Source: Flavobacteriales bacterium
GTDB taxonomy: Bacteria > Bacteroidota > Bacteroidia > Flavobacteriales_F > PHOS-HE28
Assembly (NCBI GenBank): GCA_020854015.1
Contig: JADZGG010000287.1
Location: forward strand, 1 to 33,685
DNA length: 33,685 nucleotides
Direction of reading: 5' to 3'
The position numbers and the translations under genes are program-made. This document shows positions 24,496 through 33,074 of the stretch, piece after piece. How positions within the stretch are numbered: the first letter of the stretch is position 1; every line of letters starts with the position of its first letter. Under the pieces are notes generated by a model. The model saw only the letters and a program-made list of their open reading frames with translations. It was not told the DNA's origin and ran no database searches.

Positions 24496-25697
24496 GCAGA
24501 CCACGCATCGCGATCATTGGAGGAGGTCCGGCAGGGCTCATAGCAGCTGATGTGCTTGCGGATACCTGCGACGTTCACCTCTATGAACAGGCCCGCACCG
24601 TAGGCCGGAAGTTCCTGGTGGCCGGCGAAGGAGGACTGAACATCACCAATCGTGCAGAGGGGGAAGAGTTGCTCGGGCAGTATGTGCCGAAGGACCTCAT
24701 GCGCCCCGTTCTTACAGCCTTTGGGGTAGCGGAACTGCGGACCTGGCTTGCCGAGCTCGGAGTTCCTACGTTCATCGGCACCAGTGGCAGGGTATTCCCC
24801 GAGAAAGGCATCAAACCGGCCGAAGTTCTGAAAGCGATCGTCGATCGGCTTGCCGCGAAAGGGGTTCACCTGCATGTGCAGCACACGTTCGTCGGATTCG
24901 ATGACAACGCGAGACCGATCATCGAACAGGATGGGCAACGTGCGATGATCGAGGTGGACCGCTGTTTGTTCGCTTTGGGTGGAGCTTCCTGGTCGAAGAC
25001 CGGTTCGACCGGAGCCTGGACGGAGCACTTCGATGCACTGGGCGTCCGCACGCTACCGTTCGCGGCCAGCAACTGCGGTGTGGAGCTTGAGATGTCGGAA
25101 GCCCTGAGGGTGCATATCGGCAAGCCGTTGAAGAACATCCGCATTTCGGCAGGTGATCGCTGCGTCAGGGGTGAAGCCACGCTGACCGAGCACGGCCTGG
25201 AAGGGAATGCGGTGTATCCGGTGGTGCCTGCTGTGCGCGAAGCCTTGGCGCGTGGCGAAGAAGCCGCGCTGATCATCGACCTCAAGCCCGATCTGACCGA
25301 AGCTGAACTGGAGCGCAGGTTGTCGGGCGCAGCCTGGCGAGAGCGCATGGCGGCGGTGAAGTTGGACCGTGTTCAGGTGGCGCTTCTCAAGGCCTTCACC
25401 CCGATGCAGAAGTTCATCGATGGCTCAACGCTGATCACGGATGTTAAGCACCTGCGTGTTCCGGTCCGCGGGTTGCGCCCCATCGAAGAGGCCATCAGCA
25501 CGGTCGGCGGTATCCCATGGAACGAATTGAACCAGGACCTCTCATTGAAGCGGTACCCAAAGATCTTCGTCGCAGGCGAGATGGTGGACTGGGACGCACC
25601 GACCGGTGGCTTCCTGTTGCACGGTTGCTTCGCGACAGGATATCATGCGGCTTCAGCCATCCTGAAAGCAGTGATGAACGGCCAGCGGGGAACCTGA
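24492..25697 (+). CDS. NAD(P)/FAD-dependent flavoprotein, HI0933/TIGR03862 type
   Basis: A 401-residue flavoprotein of the HI0933 (BaiN/RdsA-like) family, most like the TIGR03862 branch. The FAD-binding GxGxxG lies at the N-terminus (IIGGGPAG, residues 8-15), with an acidic residue ending the second strand (LYEQ). GRKFLVAGEGGLNITN (~38-53) is the hallmark of the family. The C-terminus has the second FAD-contact region (IFVAGEMVDWDAPTGGFLLHGCFATGY in overlapping parts). The reaction is unknown for most members. Its start overlaps the glycosyltransferase stop by 4 nt. The gene ends 43 nt before the convergent secreted-protein gene. Confidence 0.9.
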   Translation: MSRPRIAIIGGGPAGLIAADVLADTCDVHLYEQARTVGRKFLVAGEGGLNITNRAEGEELLGQYVPKDLMRPVLTAFGVAELRTWLAELGVPTFIGTSGRVFPEKGIKPAEVLKAIVDRLAAKGVHLHVQHTFVGFDDNARPIIEQDGQRAMIEVDRCLFALGGASWSKTGSTGAWTEHFDALGVRTLPFAASNCGVELEMSEALRVHIGKPLKNIRISAGDRCVRGEATLTEHGLEGNAVYPVVPAVREALARGEEAALIIDLKPDLTEAELERRLSGAAWRERMAAVKLDRVQVALLKAFTPMQKFIDGSTLITDVKHLRVPVRGLRPIEEAISTVGGIPWNELNQDLSLKRYPKIFVAGEMVDWDAPTGGFLLHGCFATGYHAASAILKAVMNGQRGT

Positions 25698-25740
25698 ACG
25701 ACCCGCGATGCAAAGGCCTTCGGATCCACGCGGAACTGGA

Positions 25741-26646
25741 TCAGCGCGCCACGACCACACGCTGCCGCAGCTCACCCACGTGCAACACATAGATGCCACC
25801 AGGTAGCTGGCTCACATCAACCCGTGTTCGTGTGCTGCTCGAATTCGTCGCAACGACGGTCCGGCCCTGGAGGTCATGGAGCTGCACTGGGGTCTTGGTC
25901 CATTCACCCGGAAGAACGACCACGAGCTCATCCGAAGAAGGGTTCGGGAACACGGTGAAGGACTGCACATCGGAGCCGTGCTCACCTAGGCGCATTGCCA
26001 ATGCGCAACTTGGACCAGGAGTTGGGAAGTATCCGACCGTATCAAGCCCGAAGCACTCCAAGGTGTAGCCACAGTCGAAGAAGTTGGAGATCGGTTCGAA
26101 GAGCCCATGCATGGATCCGATGCCTTCGACCAAGTAAGGAGACCAACTGTTGGCCAAGGCAAAGCGGTGCCGCCATTCGGTGCCGACCAGGATGCTGTCG
26201 ATGGCCGTTACTGTGATGTCCGAGTTCCAGTTGGTAAATGAAAGGGGCAACGTATCGCCCACGGCCAGGTCGAAGTCGTGCAGCAATGCGTCGGTGCTTC
26301 CGTCCCAATGCCTGAGCGTTCGTCCGTCCTGCCTCGCCAGTCCCATCAGGTAAGGGGTGTAAACGGTTGTGCCTGTGCAGATAGGTGGGGGAGGAGGAGG
26401 TCCACCCTGCCACTGGTAGCTGATTGAACCCGCCCGCATCACCTTCACGTACGTGGTGCCATTGATCACCGAATCGCCGGCCACGTAGTAGTTGTAGGTG
26501 TCGTCAGCAATGCAGTTGCCGGTACCGCCTCCACCTCCGGTGTTGCACAACGAGGTGACGTTCCAGATCGGGTCATTGCCGAGGTAGTCGTTCTGGGCGG
26601 AGAGGGCTATCGGTAAGAGCAGTGCGAGGGATAGAAGGTGCCGCAT
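25741..26646 (-). CDS. Secreted protein with T9SS type A sorting domain
   Basis: A 301-residue exported protein. The ATG at 26646 gives an ideal signal peptide (MRHLLSLALLLPIALSAQ); the frame continues upstream to 26715 but would bury it. The mature part (~20-220) is a beta-rich region with GGGGGTG and PPPPPP low-complexity stretches and several cysteines, a pattern common in T9SS cargo; I see no enzymatic motif. The last ~75 residues form a type A sorting domain starting FTVFPNPSSDELVV and ending with LPGGIYVLHV and RVVVAR. It is predicted to be secreted and surface-attached or released by the T9SS. It is divergent from the larger T9SS gene. Function unknown. Confidence 0.85.
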   Translation of the reverse strand: MRHLLSLALLLPIALSAQNDYLGNDPIWNVTSLCNTGGGGGTGNCIADDTYNYYVAGDSVINGTTYVKVMRAGSISYQWQGGPPPPPPICTGTTVYTPYLMGLARQDGRTLRHWDGSTDALLHDFDLAVGDTLPLSFTNWNSDITVTAIDSILVGTEWRHRFALANSWSPYLVEGIGSMHGLFEPISNFFDCGYTLECFGLDTVGYFPTPGPSCALAMRLGEHGSDVQSFTVFPNPSSDELVVVLPGEWTKTPVQLHDLQGRTVVATNSSSTRTRVDVSQLPGGIYVLHVGELRQRVVVAR

Positions 26647-26712
26647 GGGACAGTGAATTGGTTCTTCAAGGTAGACGTTCGAAACGAGGGCTTTGCTGCC
26701 TGTCTTGAACAC

Positions 26713-26737
26713 CAAGTGTGTTCCAAACGGACACTTG
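26713..26737. repeat. Inverted repeat between divergent T9SS genes
   Basis: CAAGTGT (26713-26719) and ACACTTG (26731-26737) are exact reverse complements separated by 11 nt. The 25-bp symmetric element could be a regulator site or a hairpin 67 nt upstream of the minus-strand gene's ATG. Confidence 0.4.
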
Positions 26738-26960
26738 TTTGATGCTGGGACCCGTCCGGATCAGGTTCACTCGTCCGGGCCAGGGATCCACTCGCCGAAA
26801 AGGAGGTGGGTCGGATGAAACGGGATTTTCCACTGCCGATCCGGGATATGTGCTGGACCGTGCCGCCGTTTCTGACGACGAAAGCCCTCTGAAACCCTCG
26901 GTGGACGCTGGACTCGCGTATGTCACGGCGCCTAGTATTGCGCTGTTCGTCGATCGCTCC

Positions 26961-26994
26961 CCGGTCGATGGACCGGACCGGAACCGAGCTCCGG
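26961..26994 (+). repeat. Two adjacent short hairpins in the leader of the large T9SS gene
   Basis: CCGGTC-GATG-GACCGG (26961-26976) is followed at once by CCGGA-ACCGAGC-TCCGG (26978-26994). They end 47 nt before the ATG at 27042 and could structure the 5' leader. The stems are short and the region is GC-rich, so chance formation is possible. Confidence 0.3.
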
Positions 26995-27041
26995 ACCTTG
27001 CCTCTGCTCCTACTACCATCCAATTGAAACCAGCCACAGCC

Positions 27042-30000
27042 ATGCGTCGATCCATCCTGCTTGTCTGGACCGTGCTTTCGGCATTCGGAGTTTGGGCACA
27101 GACCAGCTCTGAACGTGCCGCTGTACAGCTATGGGCCACGGTACAGGCTTCGCCTGCCAGCGTTACCCTGAACTGGACATCGCTTTCGAGCACCACCTCC
27201 ATAACCGTGAAACGGAAGCTCCGCTCCGCCACTTCATGGTCAGCATTGGCCTCTCCAGCAGCGAGCGCCACTCAATACGTGGACAACACCATCGCTGTCG
27301 GCACAGCCTATGAGTATCAGGTGGTACGGGTTTCTGCGGGTGTGACCGGTACTGGTTACATCAACACGGGCGTTCAAGTGCCGGCCGTGGATCAACGAGG
27401 CAAGATCATCCTCTTGGTGGACAACACCATGGCCTCGCCGCTCGCCAACGAGCTGACCCAACTGCAGAAGGACCTGAAAGCCGATGGCTGGGGCGTGTTG
27501 CGTAGCGATGTGAGCCGAACGGCATCCGTTTCCAGTGTCCGCTCTGCGGTGCTGGCTCAGTACAATACGGACCCCGCCAACGTCAAGGCCGTCTTCATCA
27601 TCGGGCATGTGCCTGTCCCATACTCCGGCAACCTGGCCCCGGATGGACACAGCACACACCAAGGCGCATGGCCCTGCGATGCCTATTATGGTGAGTTGAA
27701 CGGAACATGGACGGACAACAGTGTGAATGCCACAGGAGGCTATCCGCTGAACGTGAACGTTCCCGGTGATGGCAAGTTCGACCAGTCCGACCTGCCATCG
27801 GCCATGGAGCTGCAAGTGGGTCGGGTGGACATGAGCGCGATGCCTGCGTTCAGCCTATCGGAGACCGAGCTTCTTCGGGCATACTTGAACAAGGCGCACA
27901 GCTACAAGGTCAAAGGCTATTCACCCACCGTGCGAGGTTTGATGTTCGACAACCTGCAATGGGTGGCGAACCCGCTGGCCGCCAGCGGATGGAGGAGCAT
28001 GGGCCCGCTTGTCGGACCGGCCAACATCTCAGCACCCTACCAGTACGGACCAGCGTTCCACACCATGGTGAACGGCCAGAGCTACCTGTGGACCTATTCC
28101 AGCGGGGGCGGTCTTCAGGCCGTTGCAGGGAACACGCTCACCTTCAACGGGGCCGATAACATCGGGACCACCCAAGATATCGCAGCTGCGGCCGGTGGTT
28201 TCGATGGCGTGTTCAACATGGCCTTTGGCAGCTATTTCGGCGACTGGGACAACACGAACAACTACCTCCGCGCACCCTTGGCCAACGGTGATGCGCTCAC
28301 CAACGTATGGTCCTCCATTCCAGCGTGGTATTTCCACCACATGGGCATGGGTGAACCCATCGGTACCAGCGTGCTGGCCACGATGAACAACACGGGCCTC
28401 TATACGCCCCTCACCGATGGATGGCAAGGGACGATCGGCCGCGTGCACTTGGCGCTCATGGGCGACCCCAGCCTCCGCCAGGGCATGGTGGCCCCTCCAG
28501 GTCCGTTGACCGTCACCAACTCTGGAGGAACGGCACTGTTCAGCTGGTCGGCCTCACCTGATGCCGTACAGGGCTACTACCTCTATGAAGTGAATGCTGC
28601 CGGCGTCAGCACGCGCATCGTTCCCACGCTGATCACGGGCACAACGTATCAGAGCGCCACGATCCCCTATACGTCCGGTCGTGAGTACATGGTGCGTGCG
28701 GTGAAGCTCCAGACCACCAACAGCGGTAGTTATTACGACCTCTCCCTTGGTGTGCTTGCCACGACTGCCGGTGGAGCGGTGACCGATTGCCTCGGCGTCT
28801 CCGGCGGGTCGGCGCTTCCAGGTACCGCCTGCAACGACGGAAACGCATGCACTACCAACGATACCTGGAACTCCAATTGCCAGTGCACGGGTACGAGCAT
28901 TAGTCCCGTGGCGACAATCACCGCTTCGGGTTCCACTTCGTTCTGCACCGGTGGCAGCGTGGCGCTGTACGCGAACACGGGCACTGGCCTCACCTATCAG
29001 TGGCGCAACAACGGCACGAACGTCATCGGTGCCACGGGTACCAGTTACACGGCGACCGCTGCGGGCAGCTACACTGTAGTGGTGAGCACGGGTGGTTGCT
29101 CCACGATATCGGCAGCTACCGTCGTATCGACAGGCGCCGGGCCCACGGCAACCTTCACTGCTTCGGGCACCACCTCTTTCTGTTCGGGTGGAAGTGTGAC
29201 CTTCACGGCCAATACGGGCACGGGCCTGACATACCAGTGGAAGAAGAACGGCGTGAACCTGAGCGGTGCCACCGCCAGCAGCTATACCGCCACCAGCTCT
29301 GGTAGCTACACGGTGGTCGTCACCAGTACCGGTTGCTCCTCCACATCGGCCGCCTCCACCGTCACCGTGGGTGCGGGCCCAGCAGCAACTATCAGCACGA
29401 CCGGTACCACCACATTCTGCTCCGGCGGCAGCGTGACCTTCACGGCGAACACGGGCACGGGCCTGACCTATCAGTGGCGGAAGAACAGTGTCAATATCAG
29501 CGGCGCCACGGCCAGCAGCTACACCGCGACGGCCTCCGGTAGTTACGGTGTGGTGGTGAGCAGTAGCGGTTGTTCCACTGTATCAACAGGAACCACCGTC
29601 ACCGTGAACACAGGCCCCACGGCAACGATCTCCACACCAGGTGGCACCTCCCTTTGCGCAGTGAGCAGCCTTACGCTGAACGCGAACACGGGCACCGGTT
29701 TCACCTACCAATGGAAGAAGAACGCCGTGAACATCAATGGCGCTACCGCGAGCACTTACGCCGCGACCCCCACGGGCAGCTACACTGTCGTGGTGAGCAG
29801 TGGCGGTTGTTCCACGGTATCAGCGTCCACCACGATCACATCCGGAACATCCCTGACGGCCACGATCACGGCCTCGGGCAGCACCTCCTTCTGCTCCGGT
29901 GGAAGTGTGACGCTCGCAGCGAACACGGGCACGGGTCTCACTTATCAGTGGCGCAAGGATGGCGTGAACATCGTGGGTGCAACAGCGAGCACCTATGCGG

Positions 30001-31598
30001 CCACGGCTTCCGGCAACTACAGCGTTGTGCTGAGCAACGGGGGATGCTCGGGCACTTCAGCAGCGACCACGGTGACGGTAGGTGCTGGCCCAGCGGCCAC
30101 GATCACGGCCTCGGGCCCCACTTCCTTCTGCACAGGTGGTAGTGTCACGTTGAACGCCAACGCGGGCACCGGACTCTCCTATCAGTGGAAGAAGAACGGC
30201 ACGAACCTGTCCGGCTCGACAATGGCGAGCTATGTGGCCAACAGCGCAGGCACCTACACCGTGCAGGTGAGCAGTGGTGGTTGTTCCACGGTCTCGGCTG
30301 GTACCGTGGTCTCCATCGGGACCGGGGCTTCGGTCGTGATCGGTACCACGGGATCCACTTCGTTCTGTGCAGGTGGAAGTGTAGCCTTGATCTCAACAGC
30401 TCCAGCGGGATCCACGTGCCAATGGCGCAACAACGGGGTGAACATCAACGGCGCCACAGGCACCAGCCATACGGCCACCACCAGCGGTAGCTACACGCTC
30501 GTCACAGGTAGCGGCGGATGCACCTCGACCTCGAACGGCGTCAACGTCACCGTTGCCGCGGCACCCACCATCAGCTGCTCGGCGAACACCACCACGGGCA
30601 CGGTCTCCGTGACCGCAACAGGTGGAGCGGCCCCCTATAGCTATTCCTGGAACACGTCACCAGCGCAGTACGTCCAATCAGCTGCGGTCTCCACCTCTGG
30701 CACTTACACGGTCACGGTGAGCGGATCGAACGGTTGCTCCACGGTGTGTTCCACAGCGATCACCATGACGGACCCCTGTGCGGGGACGCGGACAGAGACA
30801 CAGGCCACCTGGGGTGCTACGGCGGCCTCGGGCTCTGCTTCCAACTACCTCACGAACAATTTCGCAGCAGCGTTCCCTGCTGGCATCACCATCGGATGCA
30901 CACGTGTGCTCCGCCTGACATCGGCCGCTGCGGTCATCGCCTTCCTGCCTGCCTCGGGTGCTGTGGCCGCGTTGCCCCAGGGAACGCTCACCAACCCCAC
31001 CAGCAGCTACACCAACCAGTTCGCCGGTGAGCTGGTGGCCCTCAAGATCTCCGTAAGGCTTGACGAGCTGAACGCGGCCTTCTCGACCTCCACCGTACTG
31101 CTGAAGGACATGGTGATCAACACCGGGACCTTCACCGGATGGACCGTGCAACAGCTGATCGACGAAGCGGACCGCAAGATCGGCGGATGCACCAGCTACT
31201 ATACCCGTGCTTCGTTGAACTCGGCCCTCATCTCGATCAATACCGGCTATGTCGGCGGTACAACGGCCAGCGGCTACCTCAAGTGCCCCACCGGTACACG
31301 TTCCATGGAAGTGTTTGAAACCGGCGAACCGCTCCCTGCTTTCGCGCTGCGCGTGTTCCCCAACCCGACCAACGGTCCTACCACACTGGAGATCGAACTG
31401 CCGGAAGAGCTGGAGGAATCCTTGATGCTCGAGGTGCGCACCATGCAAGGCGTGCTCGTTCACCAGCAAGTCCTTACGCCCGCAGGTACACTGATGCAGG
31501 TGCAATGGGATGCCACAGGCCGGGCCGCAGGACTTTACATCTGCACAGTGCGTTCCGAGTCCGAAGGGGCTGCTGTGGCCCGCGTGATGGTGCAGTGA
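27042..31598 (+). CDS. Large T9SS type A surface protein with C25-peptidase-like domain and seven Ig-like repeats
   Basis: A 1518-residue exported protein. The ATG at 27042 gives a signal peptide (MRRSILLVWTVLSAFGVWAQ). Residues ~22-115 are fibronectin-III-like. Residues ~120-485 resemble a gingipain-type C25 fold: FIIGHVPVPYSG, then LPSAMELQVGRVDMS and finally LALMGDPSLR. Where active members have a GHG and a Cys motif, this one has YSSGGG (352-357) and AFGSYFGDWD (394-403), so it is probably inactive. A second fibronectin-like domain (~490-580) and a Cys-rich linker (CNDGNACTTNDTW) follow. Seven 79-residue Ig-like repeats span 623-1175, then a SprB-like unit, a conserved ~170-residue domain (WTVQQLIDEADRKIGGC) and a type A sorting domain beginning LRVFPNPTNGP. 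An adhesive role is inferred. Confidence 0.88.
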   Translation: MRRSILLVWTVLSAFGVWAQTSSERAAVQLWATVQASPASVTLNWTSLSSTTSITVKRKLRSATSWSALASPAASATQYVDNTIAVGTAYEYQVVRVSAGVTGTGYINTGVQVPAVDQRGKIILLVDNTMASPLANELTQLQKDLKADGWGVLRSDVSRTASVSSVRSAVLAQYNTDPANVKAVFIIGHVPVPYSGNLAPDGHSTHQGAWPCDAYYGELNGTWTDNSVNATGGYPLNVNVPGDGKFDQSDLPSAMELQVGRVDMSAMPAFSLSETELLRAYLNKAHSYKVKGYSPTVRGLMFDNLQWVANPLAASGWRSMGPLVGPANISAPYQYGPAFHTMVNGQSYLWTYSSGGGLQAVAGNTLTFNGADNIGTTQDIAAAAGGFDGVFNMAFGSYFGDWDNTNNYLRAPLANGDALTNVWSSIPAWYFHHMGMGEPIGTSVLATMNNTGLYTPLTDGWQGTIGRVHLALMGDPSLRQGMVAPPGPLTVTNSGGTALFSWSASPDAVQGYYLYEVNAAGVSTRIVPTLITGTTYQSATIPYTSGREYMVRAVKLQTTNSGSYYDLSLGVLATTAGGAVTDCLGVSGGSALPGTACNDGNACTTNDTWNSNCQCTGTSISPVATITASGSTSFCTGGSVALYANTGTGLTYQWRNNGTNVIGATGTSYTATAAGSYTVVVSTGGCSTISAATVVSTGAGPTATFTASGTTSFCSGGSVTFTANTGTGLTYQWKKNGVNLSGATASSYTATSSGSYTVVVTSTGCSSTSAASTVTVGAGPAATISTTGTTTFCSGGSVTFTANTGTGLTYQWRKNSVNISGATASSYTATASGSYGVVVSSSGCSTVSTGTTVTVNTGPTATISTPGGTSLCAVSSLTLNANTGTGFTYQWKKNAVNINGATASTYAATPTGSYTVVVSSGGCSTVSASTTITSGTSLTATITASGSTSFCSGGSVTLAANTGTGLTYQWRKDGVNIVGATASTYAATASGNYSVVLSNGGCSGTSAATTVTVGAGPAATITASGPTSFCTGGSVTLNANAGTGLSYQWKKNGTNLSGSTMASYVANSAGTYTVQVSSGGCSTVSAGTVVSIGTGASVVIGTTGSTSFCAGGSVALISTAPAGSTCQWRNNGVNINGATGTSHTATTSGSYTLVTGSGGCTSTSNGVNVTVAAAPTISCSANTTTGTVSVTATGGAAPYSYSWNTSPAQYVQSAAVSTSGTYTVTVSGSNGCSTVCSTAITMTDPCAGTRTETQATWGATAASGSASNYLTNNFAAAFPAGITIGCTRVLRLTSAAAVIAFLPASGAVAALPQGTLTNPTSSYTNQFAGELVALKISVRLDELNAAFSTSTVLLKDMVINTGTFTGWTVQQLIDEADRKIGGCTSYYTRASLNSALISINTGYVGGTTASGYLKCPTGTRSMEVFETGEPLPAFALRVFPNPTNGPTTLEIELPEELEESLMLEVRTMQGVLVHQQVLTPAGTLMQVQWDATGRAAGLYICTVRSESEGAAVARVMVQ
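28908..30566 (+). repeat. Seven tandem 237-bp repeats (79-residue Ig-like modules)
   Basis: Units start at 28908, 29145, 29382, 29619, 29856, 30093 and 30330, each exactly 237 nt with no insertion or deletion. Each has an ATITASGSTSFC-like opening, a GLTYQW core, a GSYTVVVS strand and a second Cys (GGCST), fitting an Ig-like fold with one disulfide. Unit 7 is the most diverged (GSTCQW). A degenerate SprB-like segment follows. DNA-level similarity is high, so copy number could change by recombination. Confidence 0.92.
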
Positions 31599-31614
31599 TC
31601 CTTCCTTGTTGCTG

Positions 31615-31647
31615 AGCGCCGGGGTTTCCACGTGGAGCTCCGGCGCT
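31615..31647. terminator. Hairpin between the convergent T9SS gene and radA
   Basis: AGCGCCGG (31615-31622) pairs with CCGGCGCT (31640-31647), and an inner palindrome TCCACGTGGA (31627-31636) extends the stem past a small bulge. It lies 17 nt after the plus-strand stop and 23 nt before the minus-strand stop, so it could end both transcripts. No long T-run on either side. Confidence 0.6.
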
Positions 31648-31670
31648 TATCGTAAAGGCCTTAGGTCCCG

Positions 31671-33074
31671 CTACCCGAACAGGTGTGAAAGCACCTCGTT
31701 CACCTGTCCCACCTGCACCAGCTCAATGCCTTTGGTGGCGGCAATGCCCTTGGTGCCTTTGGGGATGAAGATCCGGCTGAAGCCGAGCTTCTCCGCTTCT
31801 GCGATGCGCTGCTCGGTGCGGGTCACGGGGCGGATCTCACCGCTCAGGCCCACTTCGCCGCAGAACACCGTGTCCATGGGGATGGCGATGTCTGCATTGC
31901 TGCTGAGCACGGCGCACACCACGGCCAGGTCGATCGCGGGCTCCTCCACGCGAAAGCCACCAGCGAGGTTGAGGAACACGTCCTTCTGCCCCAGACGGAA
32001 TCCGCAGCGTTTCTCCAGCACGGCCAGCAGCATGTTCATGCGGCGCAGGTCGAAGCCGGTGGCGCTGCGTTGCGGCGTGCCATAGACCGCACTGCTCACA
32101 AGCGCCTGCACTTCGATCAGCAAGGGACGTTGTCCTTCGAGTGTAGCGCTCACCGCCACGCCGCTGGGGCGTTCACGCCGGTCACCGAGCAATACCTGGC
32201 TCGGATCCTCCACAGCGGCAAGGCCGGTACCATGCATTTCGTAGATGCCCAACTCGTTCGTGCTGCCGAATCGGTTCTTCAAAGGGCGCAAGAGGCGGTA
32301 AGCGTGGTCGCGGTCTCCCTCGAACTGCAGCACGCAGTCCACCATGTGCTCCAGCACCTTCGGTCCGGCGATGAAGCCATCTTTCGTGATGTGGCCGATC
32401 AGCACCATGGGGATGTCGGTGGCTTTCGCGAAGCGCATGAGCTCAGCGGTGCATTCACGCACCTGGCCCACGCTTCCGGGACTCGCCTCCAGGGTCGCGG
32501 TGTGGAGCGTCTGCACGCTGTCGATCACCACCAGTCCCGGCTCCAGCGCCTCGATGTGCTTGAAGATGTTCTGGGTGTTCGTCTCCGTAAGTACGTAGCA
32601 GCCGCCCTCGGGCTTCGGGCCGCGGGCTGCAGGCTTGTTCTCGGCCAAGCCCGTAGCCTCGAGCCGTTCGGCGCGCATCTTCACCTGGTGCTCGCTCTCT
32701 TCACCGGAAACGTAGAGGGTGCGGAGGTGCGGGTTGCGAATAGCGGTCTGCAACAGCAAGGTGCTCTTGCCGATGCCGGGCTCACCGCCGATCAAGGTGA
32801 TGCTACCGGGCACAAGACCGCCGCCGAGCACGCGGCTCAGCTCGCGATCGCTCAGCGGAATGCGCGGGCCGTCCTGCGCGGGAATGTCGCCGATGGCGAT
32901 GGGTTTCGGGTTGCGGCCCTTGATGCTCTGGGGGGTGCCGCTCTTCTCCTCCACACGGTCACGCACCTCTTCCACCAGTGTGTTCCACTGCTTGCATTGC
33001 GTGCATTGCCCGAGCCATTGCGGATAGCTGGTGCCGCAGCTCTGGCAGACGAACTGTGACCTGACCTTAGCCAC
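31671..33074 (-). CDS. radA: DNA repair protein RadA
   Basis: A 467-residue RadA (Sms), a RecA-like helicase that promotes branch migration during recombination repair in the cytoplasm. The C4 zinc finger is at the N-terminus (Cys10, Cys13, Cys24, Cys27), Walker A is GEPGIGKST (~97-105), Walker B is LVVID (~181-185), and the RadA-specific KNRFG motif is at 266-270. The C-terminal Lon-like domain is complete. A short Pro/Lys-rich insertion (~146-158, NKPAARGPKPEGG) lies after the sensor segment and is unusual. The start is GTG, overlapping the rfaE2 stop by 8 nt, with a weak GAGAAG upstream. No alternative ATG precedes the zinc finger. Co-transcription with rfaE2 is likely. Confidence 0.97.
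   Translation of the reverse strand: MAKVRSQFVCQSCGTSYPQWLGQCTQCKQWNTLVEEVRDRVEEKSGTPQSIKGRNPKPIAIGDIPAQDGPRIPLSDRELSRVLGGGLVPGSITLIGGEPGIGKSTLLLQTAIRNPHLRTLYVSGEESEHQVKMRAERLEATGLAENKPAARGPKPEGGCYVLTETNTQNIFKHIEALEPGLVVIDSVQTLHTATLEASPGSVGQVRECTAELMRFAKATDIPMVLIGHITKDGFIAGPKVLEHMVDCVLQFEGDRDHAYRLLRPLKNRFGSTNELGIYEMHGTGLAAVEDPSQVLLGDRRERPSGVAVSATLEGQRPLLIEVQALVSSAVYGTPQRSATGFDLRRMNMLLAVLEKRCGFRLGQKDVFLNLAGGFRVEEPAIDLAVVCAVLSSNADIAIPMDTVFCGEVGLSGEIRPVTRTEQRIAEAEKLGFSRIFIPKGTKGIAATKGIELVQVGQVNEVLSHLFG

Larger units (their letters stand above)
26647..27041. other. 395-bp divergent intergenic region, no gene seen
   Basis: This gap separates two divergent T9SS cargo genes. The downstream plus-strand frame is open back to 26718, but the stretch reads as non-coding: arginine- and proline-rich, with no signal peptide until the ATG at 27042. 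It holds an inverted repeat at 26713-26737 and paired hairpins at 26961-26994. The only promoter-like sequence on the plus strand is TAGTATTG near 26934-26941 (one mismatch to TAnnTTTG, no -33 partner), which is not convincing. Confidence 0.55.

Noticed and set aside
25698..25740. Possible terminator between the flavoprotein and the T9SS type A gene
   Set aside because: Only 5-bp arms (CCGCG and CGCGG) around a 21-nt loop could be found, too weak to call.
26718..27041. Upstream extension of the large T9SS protein frame
   Set aside because: Arg-rich, no signal peptide, and the true signal peptide begins at 27042.
28908..30566. Possible CRISPR or satellite array because of regular repeats
   Set aside because: The repeats are 237 bp, fully coding and in frame, with no short direct repeats and unique spacers.
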